Assembly: GCA_947474705.1 (NCBI GenBank) | Contig: CANJJS010000001.1 | Location: 1 to 64,000 of the forward strand | Length of the DNA stretch: 64,000 bases | Direction: 5' to 3' | DNA from: Acetobacteraceae bacterium | GTDB taxonomy: Bacteria; Pseudomonadota; Alphaproteobacteria; Acetobacterales; Acetobacteraceae | In this document: positions 15,372 to 23,127 of the stretch, in pieces | Layout: every line of letters begins with the position of its first letter | Numbering within the stretch: the first letter of the stretch is position 1 | The notes under the pieces: generated by a model | The model's database searches: none | Seen by the model: the letters and a program-made list of their open reading frames with translations, nothing else | What the model was told of the DNA's origin: nothing | Translations under genes and position numbers: made by a program

Positions 15372-17603
15372 ATGGCCACGATTACCGTTACCGGCACGAC
15401 GATTTCGACGATTGTGAGTCTGGATGCCACCAACAACGTACTGACGGTGTCAGGGACCGGAACCATCTCCGTTGCCTCCGATGCCGTGTATGGCACTTCG
15501 AAGGTCGCCGGTACCGTTCTGAATTCCGGAAAGATCGTTTCCACGGGGCTGAGCAGCAACGGGGTGCATCTGGTGGGTGGCGGAACCATCACCAACAACA
15601 GCGGGGCGACCATTCAAGGCGCCTTTGGCGTCTCGTCGTATATTAACGCCACCACCGCGGCCGCCTCTCTGACCGTGGTCAATGCCGGTACGATCCTGTC
15701 GAGCGGCGCGACCGCCGCCGCCAGCTCCTTTGTTGGGATCGGTGCTTTCGTGGCCGGCGGCGGAGCCCTTACCAATCTGTCCGGTGGCGTGATTCGGGGC
15801 GATTACGGGATTTACGGCGGGACGACGACTTCCCAGTTCGTCAACACCGGCTCGATCGCCGGGACCAGTTGGATGGGGGTTTGGATCAATGGCGGCGGCA
15901 CGCTCACCAACAACGCGGGTGGGGTCATCGTTGGCGGCACCCGCACCGGGGCCGGAGCTTACGGCGGATTCGCCGCGGGTGTTCACTTAAAAAGTGGCGG
16001 CCTGATCGCGAACCAGGGGCAGATCACCGACGCCGCTGCCGCGGGCGTGGGCATTTCGTTAAGCACCGGCGGCACGATCTCCAACACCGGCACGGGCTAT
16101 GTACTGGGCAACTCCGGCGTCATCGTGACCGGCGGCGGAGCGACGATCGCCAATGCGGGCACGATCAAGGGGTCTGGCGGCGTCGGCGTGTCGCTGGCCA
16201 CGGGCGTGACCAATCGGGTGATCGCAAGCCCAGGGGCGGTGTTCGTGGGGACGGTGAACGGAGGGACGGCGTTGAACGCGACGCTGGAACTCGCCTCCAG
16301 CGCCTCCGCCGGCACGATTACCGGACTCGGATCGAGCTTCAAGAATTTCGGCACGGTGACGTTCGACACCGGGTCGAAATGGACGGTCGTCGCCTCCTCG
16401 GCCGCGGCCCCGTCTTATACGTTTGTTGGCTTTGGGGCCGGCGATACGATCGATATTTCCGGCTTTACCGCGACCAACATCGGCTCGGCCGCCGCTGGGT
16501 CGTCGGTGACGCTCAGCAATGGCGGCGCGACGGAAGTGTTGAAATTCTCGGGCGCTGTTGGCGGCGGGTTCAACATCGCCACCGCGATCGTGAACGGCGC
16601 CACCGTGACGCAGGTGACCACGGTCTGCTTCTGCCGCGGCACGCGCATCCTGACCCCCGATGGCGATGTCGAAATTCAGAATTTGCGTCCCGGCGATCTG
16701 GTCGCGACGGTGGGCGCCGATTCGCCGCGCGCGATCGTCTGGGTCGGCGCGGGCAAGGTCCTGGCGACCCGCGGCCGCCGCGGCCCGCAAACCCCGGTTA
16801 TCGTCCGCAAGGGCGCGCTGGCGGACGGGGTGCCGGGCCGCGACCTGCGGGTCACCAAGGCGCACGCGCTGTTGTTCGACGATATCCTGGTGCCCGTCGA
16901 GTTCCTGGTGAATCACCGCTCCATTCTCTGGGACGATCAGGCGCAGGAAGTCGAGATTTATCACATCGAACTCGAAACGCACGACGCGATCTTCGCCGAA
17001 GGCGCGCCCGCCGAAACGTTTCGGGACGACGGCAATCGCTGGATGTTTCAGAACGCCCATGAGAGGGAAACGCGTCCACCGGAGGTCCCTTGCTTCCCGG
17101 TGCTGACCGGCGGACCGGAGGTCGATGCGATCTGGACCCGGCTGCGCGATCGCGCGGGGCTTCGGGACATCGCGCTGACGGACGACGCCGATCCGCATCT
17201 GATCGTCGATGGGCAACGCATCGACGCCACCCACCGCGCCGGCCCGAACCTGGTGTTCGACATTCCGTTTTTTCCCGAAACGATTCGGATCGCCTCGCGC
17301 GACGCCGTGCCGGCGGAACTCGGGATCGCCCGCGATTCGCGCTCTCTCGGCCTCGCCCTTCGCCAGATCGCCATCCAATTGGGCCGCAATCGCGCGAGCT
17401 TCGCCGCCGACGATCCCCGCCTGTCCGAAGGGTTTCACGAATATGAGGCAGACGAGGATATCCGTTGGACCGCGGGCGACGCGGCCCTCCCGCCCGCCAT
17501 GTTCGCCGCCCTGGGTTTGGGCCCGCTCACGGTCGTGTTGACGCTCGGCGCTTCGACGCGATATCGGGATTTTGGGGAAACCGCCGCCGGACGGGCGGCA
17601 TAG
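15372..17603 (+). CDS. Hint-domain beta-solenoid surface/secreted protein
   Basis: The 743-residue protein has no classical signal peptide (MATITVTGTTISTIVSL). Residues 1-400 are Gly/Thr/Ala/Asn-rich short repeats of the form G-G-x-I/L-x-N-x-G-x-I, predicting a right-handed beta-solenoid like hemagglutinin or autotransporter passengers. From residue 419 there is a Hint (Hedgehog/intein) domain opening C-F-C-R-G-T-R-I-L-T-P-D-G, with the second block R-V-T-K-A-H498 and I-Y-H-I-E-L-E-T-H-D. About 190 residues follow with a second, non-repeat region. Hint domains cleave or splice the peptide chain. The absence of a Sec signal and the architecture suggest type I secretion followed by self-processing (inference). 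It is followed by a strong terminator and stands alone. Confidence 0.8.
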   Translation: MATITVTGTTISTIVSLDATNNVLTVSGTGTISVASDAVYGTSKVAGTVLNSGKIVSTGLSSNGVHLVGGGTITNNSGATIQGAFGVSSYINATTAAASLTVVNAGTILSSGATAAASSFVGIGAFVAGGGALTNLSGGVIRGDYGIYGGTTTSQFVNTGSIAGTSWMGVWINGGGTLTNNAGGVIVGGTRTGAGAYGGFAAGVHLKSGGLIANQGQITDAAAAGVGISLSTGGTISNTGTGYVLGNSGVIVTGGGATIANAGTIKGSGGVGVSLATGVTNRVIASPGAVFVGTVNGGTALNATLELASSASAGTITGLGSSFKNFGTVTFDTGSKWTVVASSAAAPSYTFVGFGAGDTIDISGFTATNIGSAAAGSSVTLSNGGATEVLKFSGAVGGGFNIATAIVNGATVTQVTTVCFCRGTRILTPDGDVEIQNLRPGDLVATVGADSPRAIVWVGAGKVLATRGRRGPQTPVIVRKGALADGVPGRDLRVTKAHALLFDDILVPVEFLVNHRSILWDDQAQEVEIYHIELETHDAIFAEGAPAETFRDDGNRWMFQNAHERETRPPEVPCFPVLTGGPEVDAIWTRLRDRAGLRDIALTDDADPHLIVDGQRIDATHRAGPNLVFDIPFFPETIRIASRDAVPAELGIARDSRSLGLALRQIAIQLGRNRASFAADDPRLSEGFHEYEADEDIRWTAGDAALPPAMFAALGLGPLTVVLTLGASTRYRDFGETAAGRAA

Positions 17604-17622
17604 GCGTCCCCCGCCTCGGCTG

Positions 17623-17655
17623 GGCTGTCGTTTGAAGCTGAACGACAGCCTTTTT
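17623..17655 (+). terminator. Rho-independent terminator after the Hint-domain gene
   Basis: GGCTGTCGTT (17623-17632), loop TGAAGCTG, AACGACAGCC (17641-17650), then TTTTT. A perfect 10-bp stem with a T-run 20 bases after the stop. It is the clearest intrinsic terminator in the window. Confidence 0.92.
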
Positions 17656-17804
17656 CCGCGATGGCCGGCCTGTCCCTGGCGGGCGCGGATATTTTGTATC
17701 GGTATCGAAATTATTTCCGATATTCATGCGAAATTTCGCGAGGCAGCGTGAAAATCGGCGTGATCCGGGACGCCGGGCGATGGACCAGCCTTTTCGCCTG
17801 CCCC

Positions 17805-19091
17805 TCAAAGCCCCGAATGCCCAAACACCGCCCGCAACAGCGCGAACAACACCCCCCCCACGACGAACCCCACCAAAGTCCCGTTCATCCGTACATATTG
17901 CAGGTCCTTCCCAACCCGCAGCTCCAACCGGTCCACGATCGTCTCCGTGTCCCATCCCCCCACCACCTGGGCGATAAACCCCGACAACGTCTCCCGCGCA
18001 GACGGCAACAATTCCGCGACCACCCCCGCGAACGCCGTCTCGATCCGCGCGCGAGTCCCCGGATCCGTGGCCAGCATCGCCCCCAAATTGGTCAGAGCGC
18101 CTTCGATATAAGCGACCGTCCGCCCGTTCGGCCGCGCCGCGTCGGCCTCCAGCGCCAGCCGCAGGCGCGCCCAAACGTCCCAGATCCAGGCCTGCACCGT
18201 TTCGTGCGCCACCACCCGCCGCACCGCCGCGCCGATTTCCGCCGCGCGCTTCGGGTCCTCCTCCATCCGGATAATCTCCCGCCGGATCCACTCGTCGAAC
18301 GCCTCCCGTAATTCCGAGCCGTCCGGACTCATTTTATCCAACTCGGTGTTGATCGTCGTCAGCACCCGCCGGGCAATCGAGGCCCCCAACGCCCATCCGA
18401 TCAGCCGCCCGCCCTGTTCGCGCACCCGCTCCTCGATGGCGCGCCGAAGCGTTTCCTCCTGCGCGCTCAACAGAATTTTCAGTTGCTCCAGGATAAACCC
18501 GAACACCTCCTGGTGCCGCCCGCCTTCCACCAACCCGCGCATCGCCCGCGCCACGACCATGCCCGCGCCCGGACCGCCGAGCACGAGCGGAACGATCCGG
18601 CTCGCGACACGCCGGGCACGCCCGTCCTCCACCGTCGCCAAAATGCGGGGCAACAGCGCCGCCAGCGTCGCCGCCGCGGGCTTGGCGGAGGCGGGATCGG
18701 CGAGATACCGGGCCAGAATCCCCGGAACATCCAACCGCGCCAGCACACCCGCGACTTCCTTCGGCGTGATGACATGATTGGCCACGAAGTTGCCCAACGC
18801 CCGGCCGAGCCGCTCTTTCTGCTTCGGGATAATCGCCGTGTGAGGGATCGGAATTCCCAGCGGATGGCGAAAAAGCGCCGTAACCGCGAACCAATCGGCG
18901 ATCCCCCCCACGAACCCGGCCTGCGCCGCCGCCCGCAGGAGGTCGGTCCATTCTCCTGGAGGCAGCCAGTACGAGCCCAGGACGATCCCGCCCATCAGGA
19001 TCAGGAGAAAACTGGCGAAGGCCTTGTGGCGGCGCAATTCGCGTCGGTCATGGGCGTCGGGGCCCGGTGCGCCTGTGTCGATCTGGGTCAT
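17805..19091 (-). CDS. DUF445 family membrane protein
   Basis: This 428-residue protein has a hydrophobic N-terminal segment (L-L-I-L-M-G-G-I-V-L-G), then A-G-F-V-G-G-I-A-D-W-F-A-V-T-A-L-F-R-H-P-L-G-I-P-I-P-H-T-A-I-I-P, spelled as adjacent motifs, which marks DUF445/YjiN-type proteins. A long helical middle region and a C-terminal membrane segment near G-F-V-V-G-G-V-L-F-A-L-L follow. The function of the family is not established; it is thought to be envelope-associated. Start 19091 (MTQIDTG) is preferred to an in-frame start at 19181 because the latter overlaps the promoter side of the zinc operon. It is divergent from that operon. Confidence 0.85.
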   Translation of the reverse strand: MTQIDTGAPGPDAHDRRELRRHKAFASFLLILMGGIVLGSYWLPPGEWTDLLRAAAQAGFVGGIADWFAVTALFRHPLGIPIPHTAIIPKQKERLGRALGNFVANHVITPKEVAGVLARLDVPGILARYLADPASAKPAAATLAALLPRILATVEDGRARRVASRIVPLVLGGPGAGMVVARAMRGLVEGGRHQEVFGFILEQLKILLSAQEETLRRAIEERVREQGGRLIGWALGASIARRVLTTINTELDKMSPDGSELREAFDEWIRREIIRMEEDPKRAAEIGAAVRRVVAHETVQAWIWDVWARLRLALEADAARPNGRTVAYIEGALTNLGAMLATDPGTRARIETAFAGVVAELLPSARETLSGFIAQVVGGWDTETIVDRLELRVGKDLQYVRMNGTLVGFVVGGVLFALLRAVFGHSGL

Positions 19092-19257
19092 GCCGGAAAG
19101 ATAGGGTGCCTCGATGCCATGCGCACGCCCTCCGTTCGAAATCTCGTGGCGGCCGTGAAACCGCGAGGCGATTTGGGACACGATCCCGTTTTCGCGATCT
19201 CCCGATTCGATCCGGGACGACGCAACGGAACCGTGGTTCCCTTCCGGGTATTGGAAT

Positions 19258-19270
19258 GTTATACTGTAAC
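19258..19270 (+). promoter_or_regulatory. Zur-like operator overlapping a -10 element
   Basis: GTTATACTGTAAC is a near-perfect palindrome matching the alphaproteobacterial Zur consensus (GTTATA.TATAAC type). It contains TATACT, a good -10 hexamer (19261-19266), so repressor binding would block RNA polymerase. It ends one base before the ATG of a short gene that leads into the zinc-uptake ATPase. Zur itself is not in the window; the assignment is by motif and context. Confidence 0.65.
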
Positions 19271-19271
19271 C

Positions 19272-19376
19272 ATGATCGACCCTTTGGCCCCCACCTCCGG
19301 TATCGGCGCGCGCCTGCTTCTGGCGGGCGGGATCTTATGCGCCGTGTGGCTGGCCGTGTACTGGGCGATCGTATGA
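19272..19376 (+). CDS. 34-residue single-pass membrane peptide leading the zinc operon
   Basis: ATG at 19272 opens a 34-codon frame that ends in TGA overlapping the ATG of the ABC ATPase (ATGA at 19373-19376). The peptide starts MIDPLAPTSGIGARLLLAGG and then runs through a hydrophobic stretch with V-W-L-A-V-Y-W-A-I-V, so it is one transmembrane helix. No Shine-Dalgarno is present. The predicted transcription start from the overlapping -10 falls at or next to the ATG, implying a leaderless message. It could be a small transporter subunit or a coupling peptide that delivers ribosomes to the ATPase gene. No family is recognised. Confidence 0.6.
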   Translation: MIDPLAPTSGIGARLLLAGGILCAVWLAVYWAIV

Positions 19377-20116
19377 GGTCCGGCCCCATCCGTCTGACGA
19401 ACCTGACCTTGCGCCGCGGCGGCCGAGACGTGGTGCGCGGACTGAATGGCGTGTTCGCGTCAGGCTCCCTGACGGCGATCGCGGGGGCGAACGGGGCGGG
19501 CAAGTCGACCTTGCTTCAGGCTCTGTGCGGGTTGCTGCCGCCGGCGGCGGGCCGGATCGACAGGGGAGGGCTCGATCCGCGGGATTTCGCGTTGTTGCCG
19601 CAGGACGGGCGGTTGGACCGGTCGTTCCCGATTTCCTGCCGCGATGTCGTCGCCCTTGGCTGGACCGGCCATCTGGGTTTGTTCGGCCGCATCGGCCCGG
19701 CCCACTACGCCGCCGCCGATCGCGCGCTGGCCGCCGTCGGTTTGCCGGATCTGGGCGATCGCCCGATCGGCGAGCTTTCCGCTGGCCAGTTTCAGCGCGT
19801 TCTGTTCGCGAGGACGATCGTGCGCGACGCCCAGGTGGTGTTGCTGGACGAGCCGTTCAGCGCGGTGGACGCGGCGACGGAGGCCGATCTGATGGCGATT
19901 GTCCAGGACTGGCACCGGCAGGGCCGCACCGTCGCCGTGGTTTTGCACGACCTCGATCTGATACAATCGTCGTTCCCCGAGGTATTGCTGCTGGGGGAAC
20001 ATGGCGCGGTTTGGGGGGCCACGGCCACCGTGTTGACGGCCCATGCCATGCGCGACGTGCATCTGCGCGTCCGCTTGCCTGGCGCCATGGCCGGAGCGAT
20101 GGAGGCCGCGGCCTGA
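19373..20116 (+). CDS. znuC: Zinc (or manganese) ABC transporter ATP-binding protein
   Basis: This 247-residue ABC ATPase has Walker A G-A-N-G-A-G-K-S-T (about 40-48), signature L-S-A-G-Q-F-Q-R, Walker B V-V-L-L-D-E-P-F-S-A-V and a switch histidine (V-L-H-D-L-D). The Q-loop region reads L-L-P-Q-D-G-R. This subgroup (D-R-S-F-P-I-S after the Q-loop) serves zinc/manganese/iron uptake systems of the ZnuABC/SitABCD type. The start is fixed by the ATGA overlap with the upstream small ORF. The Zur-like box upstream favours zinc. A permease follows with overlap. No substrate-binding protein gene (znuA) lies beside it. Confidence 0.85.
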   Translation: MRSGPIRLTNLTLRRGGRDVVRGLNGVFASGSLTAIAGANGAGKSTLLQALCGLLPPAAGRIDRGGLDPRDFALLPQDGRLDRSFPISCRDVVALGWTGHLGLFGRIGPAHYAAADRALAAVGLPDLGDRPIGELSAGQFQRVLFARTIVRDAQVVLLDEPFSAVDAATEADLMAIVQDWHRQGRTVAVVLHDLDLIQSSFPEVLLLGEHGAVWGATATVLTAHAMRDVHLRVRLPGAMAGAMEAAA

Positions 20117-20937
20117 TTCTCGATCCGATCGTTTCGCCCTTCGCCCTCGGCTTCATGCGGCGGGCGCTGGCGGGCTGCCTCGCGCTGTCCGTGGCCGCGC
20201 CGCCGCTCGGGGTGTTCCTCGTCGCGCGGCGCATGAGCCTCATGAGCGACGTGTTGCAGCACGGGGTTCTCCCGGGCATCGCGCTGGGCGCCTTCGTGGG
20301 GGGGCTGTCGATCTGGGCCATGGGACTGGGCGGGATCGCCGCCGGTCTGGTCGTGGCGCTGCTGGCGAGTTGGCTCGCGCGCCGGACCGGTGGCGCCGAG
20401 GACAGTCAATTGGCGGGCCTTTATTTGGTGGCCCTGGCGGCCGGCGTGGCCATGGTTTCGGCGCAGCGCGGCGTCGATTTGACGCATCTTTTATTTGGCA
20501 GCGTCCTCGCGGTGGACGACTCGGCGCTGCTGGCGATGGCGGGGGCGGCGACTCTGACCTTGCCGGTGCTGGCCGCGATCTGGCGGCCGCTGGTCATGGA
20601 GAGCCTCGATCCCGGTCCCGGCGGCGAAATCTGGCATGGCTGTTTTCTGGCGCTGGTGGCGATCTGCGTGGTCGCCGGGTTCGCCGCTTTGGGCACGCTG
20701 ATGTCCGTTGGGTTGATGATGCTGCCCGCGATCGCCGCCCGGCACTGGGCCTGGTCCTTGTCGGGGCAGACCGGGCTCGCGGTGGCCCTGGCGCTCCTGT
20801 CGTCGACGCTGGGATTGCTGTTGTCGTTTTACGTGGAAATCCCGGCGGGCCCGGCGATCGTGCTGACCGCGGGCGGCGTCTGGGCTGTCAGCCTGGTGTT
20901 CGGTCCGCGCGGCGGTTTGGCGCGCGCCTGGCGATAG
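20113..20937 (+). CDS. znuB: Zinc/manganese ABC transporter permease (likely CTG start)
   Basis: A polytopic ABC-3 family permease of about 274 residues, with F-L-V-A-R-R-M-S-L-M-S-D-V-L-Q-H-G-V-L-P-G matched by the family motif and about 8 hydrophobic helices. It belongs with the upstream ATPase as the zinc channel. Family members begin with a short leader L-D-P-x-V-x-P-F before the first helix. That leader is present here, but the only codon able to start it is CTG at 20113, exactly 7 bases after GGAGG (20101-20105) and overlapping the ATPase stop. The first ATG in frame (20155) would delete 14 family residues. A non-AUG start is therefore likely, though ATT at 20116 cannot be excluded. Confidence 0.82.
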   Translation: MILDPIVSPFALGFMRRALAGCLALSVAAPPLGVFLVARRMSLMSDVLQHGVLPGIALGAFVGGLSIWAMGLGGIAAGLVVALLASWLARRTGGAEDSQLAGLYLVALAAGVAMVSAQRGVDLTHLLFGSVLAVDDSALLAMAGAATLTLPVLAAIWRPLVMESLDPGPGGEIWHGCFLALVAICVVAGFAALGTLMSVGLMMLPAIAARHWAWSLSGQTGLAVALALLSSTLGLLLSFYVEIPAGPAIVLTAGGVWAVSLVFGPRGGLARAWR

Positions 20938-21013
20938 GCGCGGGGGCGGGAAAGGCCGCGGGCCCCGTTATCGCCCGACTCGCTCGTGCCCTCGATCGCG
21001 CCGGGGGAGGACC

Positions 21014-21202
21014 ATGAAAAAAAATGCGCGGCGTCATGGGCCTGCTCCCGAACCCGGCTCGAACCGCCGCGCGCGTCTCGTTCGCTTCATTTTGGCGACA
21101 AGGGCGAAAATTCGGCGAATACTCGACAAATACGAATTATCGGGATTCCGGACAGTCGAGAAAACCAATATCCTGACGATATATCCAGATTTTGCGCCAT
21201 GA
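21014..21202 (+). CDS. Possible small basic protein, unknown
   Basis: A 62-codon frame starts ATG-A-A-A-A-A-A after GGGGGAGGACC, an excellent ribosome site. The product is rich in Arg/Lys (MKKNARRHG, R-R-A-R-L-V-R-F) with a helical-looking middle (L-A-T-R-A-K-I-R-R-I-L-D-K-Y). It falls in the 371-base gap 20938-21308 between the permease and the surface-glycan-type pair. No family recognised. The ribosome site is the main support; base use is less GC-rich than neighbours. Confidence 0.35.
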   Translation: MKKNARRHGPAPEPGSNRRARLVRFILATRAKIRRILDKYELSGFRTVEKTNILTIYPDFAP

Positions 21203-21308
21203 GAGGATTGGGTGCCAGACGGCGAGATGTCGCGAAAGCTTCATTTCGGGCTTGCTCCGCGAGGGCTGACTTTCTACAAATAGATACAGATTCGGGCTGA
21301 GAATTGAC

Positions 21309-23126
21309 ATGTGGCAAATAGGAAATATCCAGGTGTCCGCTGGGGTGTCGCTCGCGCCGTGGCAACCGGTCGAGTCGATTGAAATACCCGACTGGCATGG
21401 TGGCGCTTTCGTCGCGATCGATTTCAGCGCCGACGGCAACAGTGCCTGTTTTCGGAAGGACGGATGGAGCTCCCAGGAGCCGGACATGATCTGGGCGATC
21501 GGGCCGCGCAGCACGTTGCGGATTCCGTTCCAGGCGAGCGGCCGGGCCGTGGTGCTGGAAATGGATGTCGCTCCCTGCCGCAAACCTCCGGAAATCGCGG
21601 GGCAATATCTGCGGGTTCGCGCGAACGGAACACCAATCGGCGACACGCGTCTGGACGTGCGCGAGTTACTGTGTTTCGAGATCGCGCCCGAGATCGCCGG
21701 CACCGGCGGATATCTGGATATCGAATTGGAATTTCCGGGCTTCTTTCAACCGCGGGCGATGCGGTTCTCGGTGGACGACCGGGCGCTGTCGGGCGCGTTC
21801 CGGCTGGTGCGCGCCTATACCAAGGACATGGCCGTTCCCCCGCTGCAGGACGTTTCGGCCGCCGTCGCGCCACGCTTTGTCTCGCCGTCCGCGCAGCGCG
21901 CCGCGCCGCCCGCCGATGCGCCATTGCCGCCCGCGACGGTCTATGGTTTCGGCCTGAACGGGAACATCAATCCGTTCCTGCGCGATGGCTGGCACGCCGG
22001 CGAGGACGGTCTCACCTGGACCATCGACACATTGGCCGGACTCGAGCTCCCCGGTCTCGCCGGACCAGGCGCTTACGCCCTCAGCCTCGACGTCAACCCC
22101 ATGATCGTTCCAGGCGCGGTGCCGTCGCAGGAGGTCACGATCCTGCTGGACCGGATCGTCGTGGGCCAGTTCGCGCTGACCCAGCAAACCGCGTTGATCG
22201 TTCCGCTGCCAAGGGAGTTGACGGAAGGGCGGTTCACGCTGCCGTTGAGCTTCGCGATTCCCGATCCCTGCCGTCCAGTGGATCATGGCGTTTCCCTGGA
22301 TCGCCGGTTGCTGGGGCTGGCGTTCCGCGAGATCGCGCTGGTGCCGGTGCCGCCGGGTGTGCGCGGGCTCGAGGCGTTTCGGACCGTCCAGGCCGACAGT
22401 ATGCGTCCCCTCGCGCGGTCGGATCGCTTCCTCGGGGACGACGCGGCCGGACTGACCGGGTCGCTTCAGGCCTTTCTCGGTACCGATCTCGCCGGGCTGT
22501 TGAAGGGGTACGAGACACTGGGCCCAGGCCCGGCGTTCTGCGCGGTGCAGCGGGCTCTGGGTTGCGAGGCGGTGAATTTTTTCCGGTTCGCGACGGGCGA
22601 TCTCGCCGGTTTGACGCACGCCCTCCGCGATGGCCTCGCCGCCGCGGCCGACGCGCGGTCGATCGTCGTCGAACTGGGGCATGGCGAACCGCGCGGGTAT
22701 GAGGCGGTGCTGATCCCCTATGGGTTCCGCTGGCCATGCTTCGTGCTGGAACACGAGGCCGCGCCAATGCCGGTGTGGACATCCCAGGCCATTCGTTTCG
22801 ACTATCTGCGGCGTAAATTCTTCGAGGGATTGCGCGGTGGACATAAGACCTACGTCGCCGCCGCGTCCGCGCGGATTTCGGATCATCGAGCCATGTCGCT
22901 GCTGTTGGAACTGCGCCGTCATGGCCCGGCCGCGCTGTTATGTGTCGAGCCCGCGTGCCCGGACCATCCGGCCGGGACGGCGGAACTGGTCGTGCCGGGC
23001 CTGATCCGCGGCTATGTCTCGAACGTCGCGCCGGAGAGCACGCCGCGGCCCGCCGATCTGACCGATTGGATCAAGGTCCTGGCGAACGCGGCGCTGCTGC
23101 GGCGGTTGAAGCAGGACACCGACTGA
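21309..23126 (+). CDS. Two beta-sandwich modules plus a C-terminal NCEF-like domain; partner of the sulfotransferase
   Basis: The 605-residue protein has three parts. Two copies of a beta-sandwich module (about 28-170 and 208-350) share G-W..E.....W.I, an L-D-V-N/A-P strand and, in the second copy, P-D-P-C-R-P-V...D-R-R-L-L-G-L-A-F-R-E-I. A C-terminal domain from about 400 (Y-E-T-L-G...V-Q-R-A-L-G...F-F-R-F-A...D-L-A-G-L) resembles a domain seen with alphaproteobacterial glycosyltransferases, where the consensus is E-S-L-G-D-N-C-E-F; here the N-C is replaced by G-P. The next gene starts one base after its stop, so they are coupled. The sister protein carries the same module. Role in making or modifying a cell-surface glycan is inferred; no catalytic site was identified. 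Confidence 0.65.
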   Translation: MWQIGNIQVSAGVSLAPWQPVESIEIPDWHGGAFVAIDFSADGNSACFRKDGWSSQEPDMIWAIGPRSTLRIPFQASGRAVVLEMDVAPCRKPPEIAGQYLRVRANGTPIGDTRLDVRELLCFEIAPEIAGTGGYLDIELEFPGFFQPRAMRFSVDDRALSGAFRLVRAYTKDMAVPPLQDVSAAVAPRFVSPSAQRAAPPADAPLPPATVYGFGLNGNINPFLRDGWHAGEDGLTWTIDTLAGLELPGLAGPGAYALSLDVNPMIVPGAVPSQEVTILLDRIVVGQFALTQQTALIVPLPRELTEGRFTLPLSFAIPDPCRPVDHGVSLDRRLLGLAFREIALVPVPPGVRGLEAFRTVQADSMRPLARSDRFLGDDAAGLTGSLQAFLGTDLAGLLKGYETLGPGPAFCAVQRALGCEAVNFFRFATGDLAGLTHALRDGLAAAADARSIVVELGHGEPRGYEAVLIPYGFRWPCFVLEHEAAPMPVWTSQAIRFDYLRRKFFEGLRGGHKTYVAAASARISDHRAMSLLLELRRHGPAALLCVEPACPDHPAGTAELVVPGLIRGYVSNVAPESTPRPADLTDWIKVLANAALLRRLKQDTD

Positions 23127-23127
23127 T

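Noticed and set aside
19373-20937. Manganese/iron SitABCD-type operon
   Set aside because: Possible by sequence, but the Zur-like palindrome makes zinc the better call; no Mur/MntR-type box was seen.
21040-21070. tRNA-like T-arm (GGCTCGAACC)
   Set aside because: No matching cloverleaf with acceptor and anticodon stems can be drawn around it.
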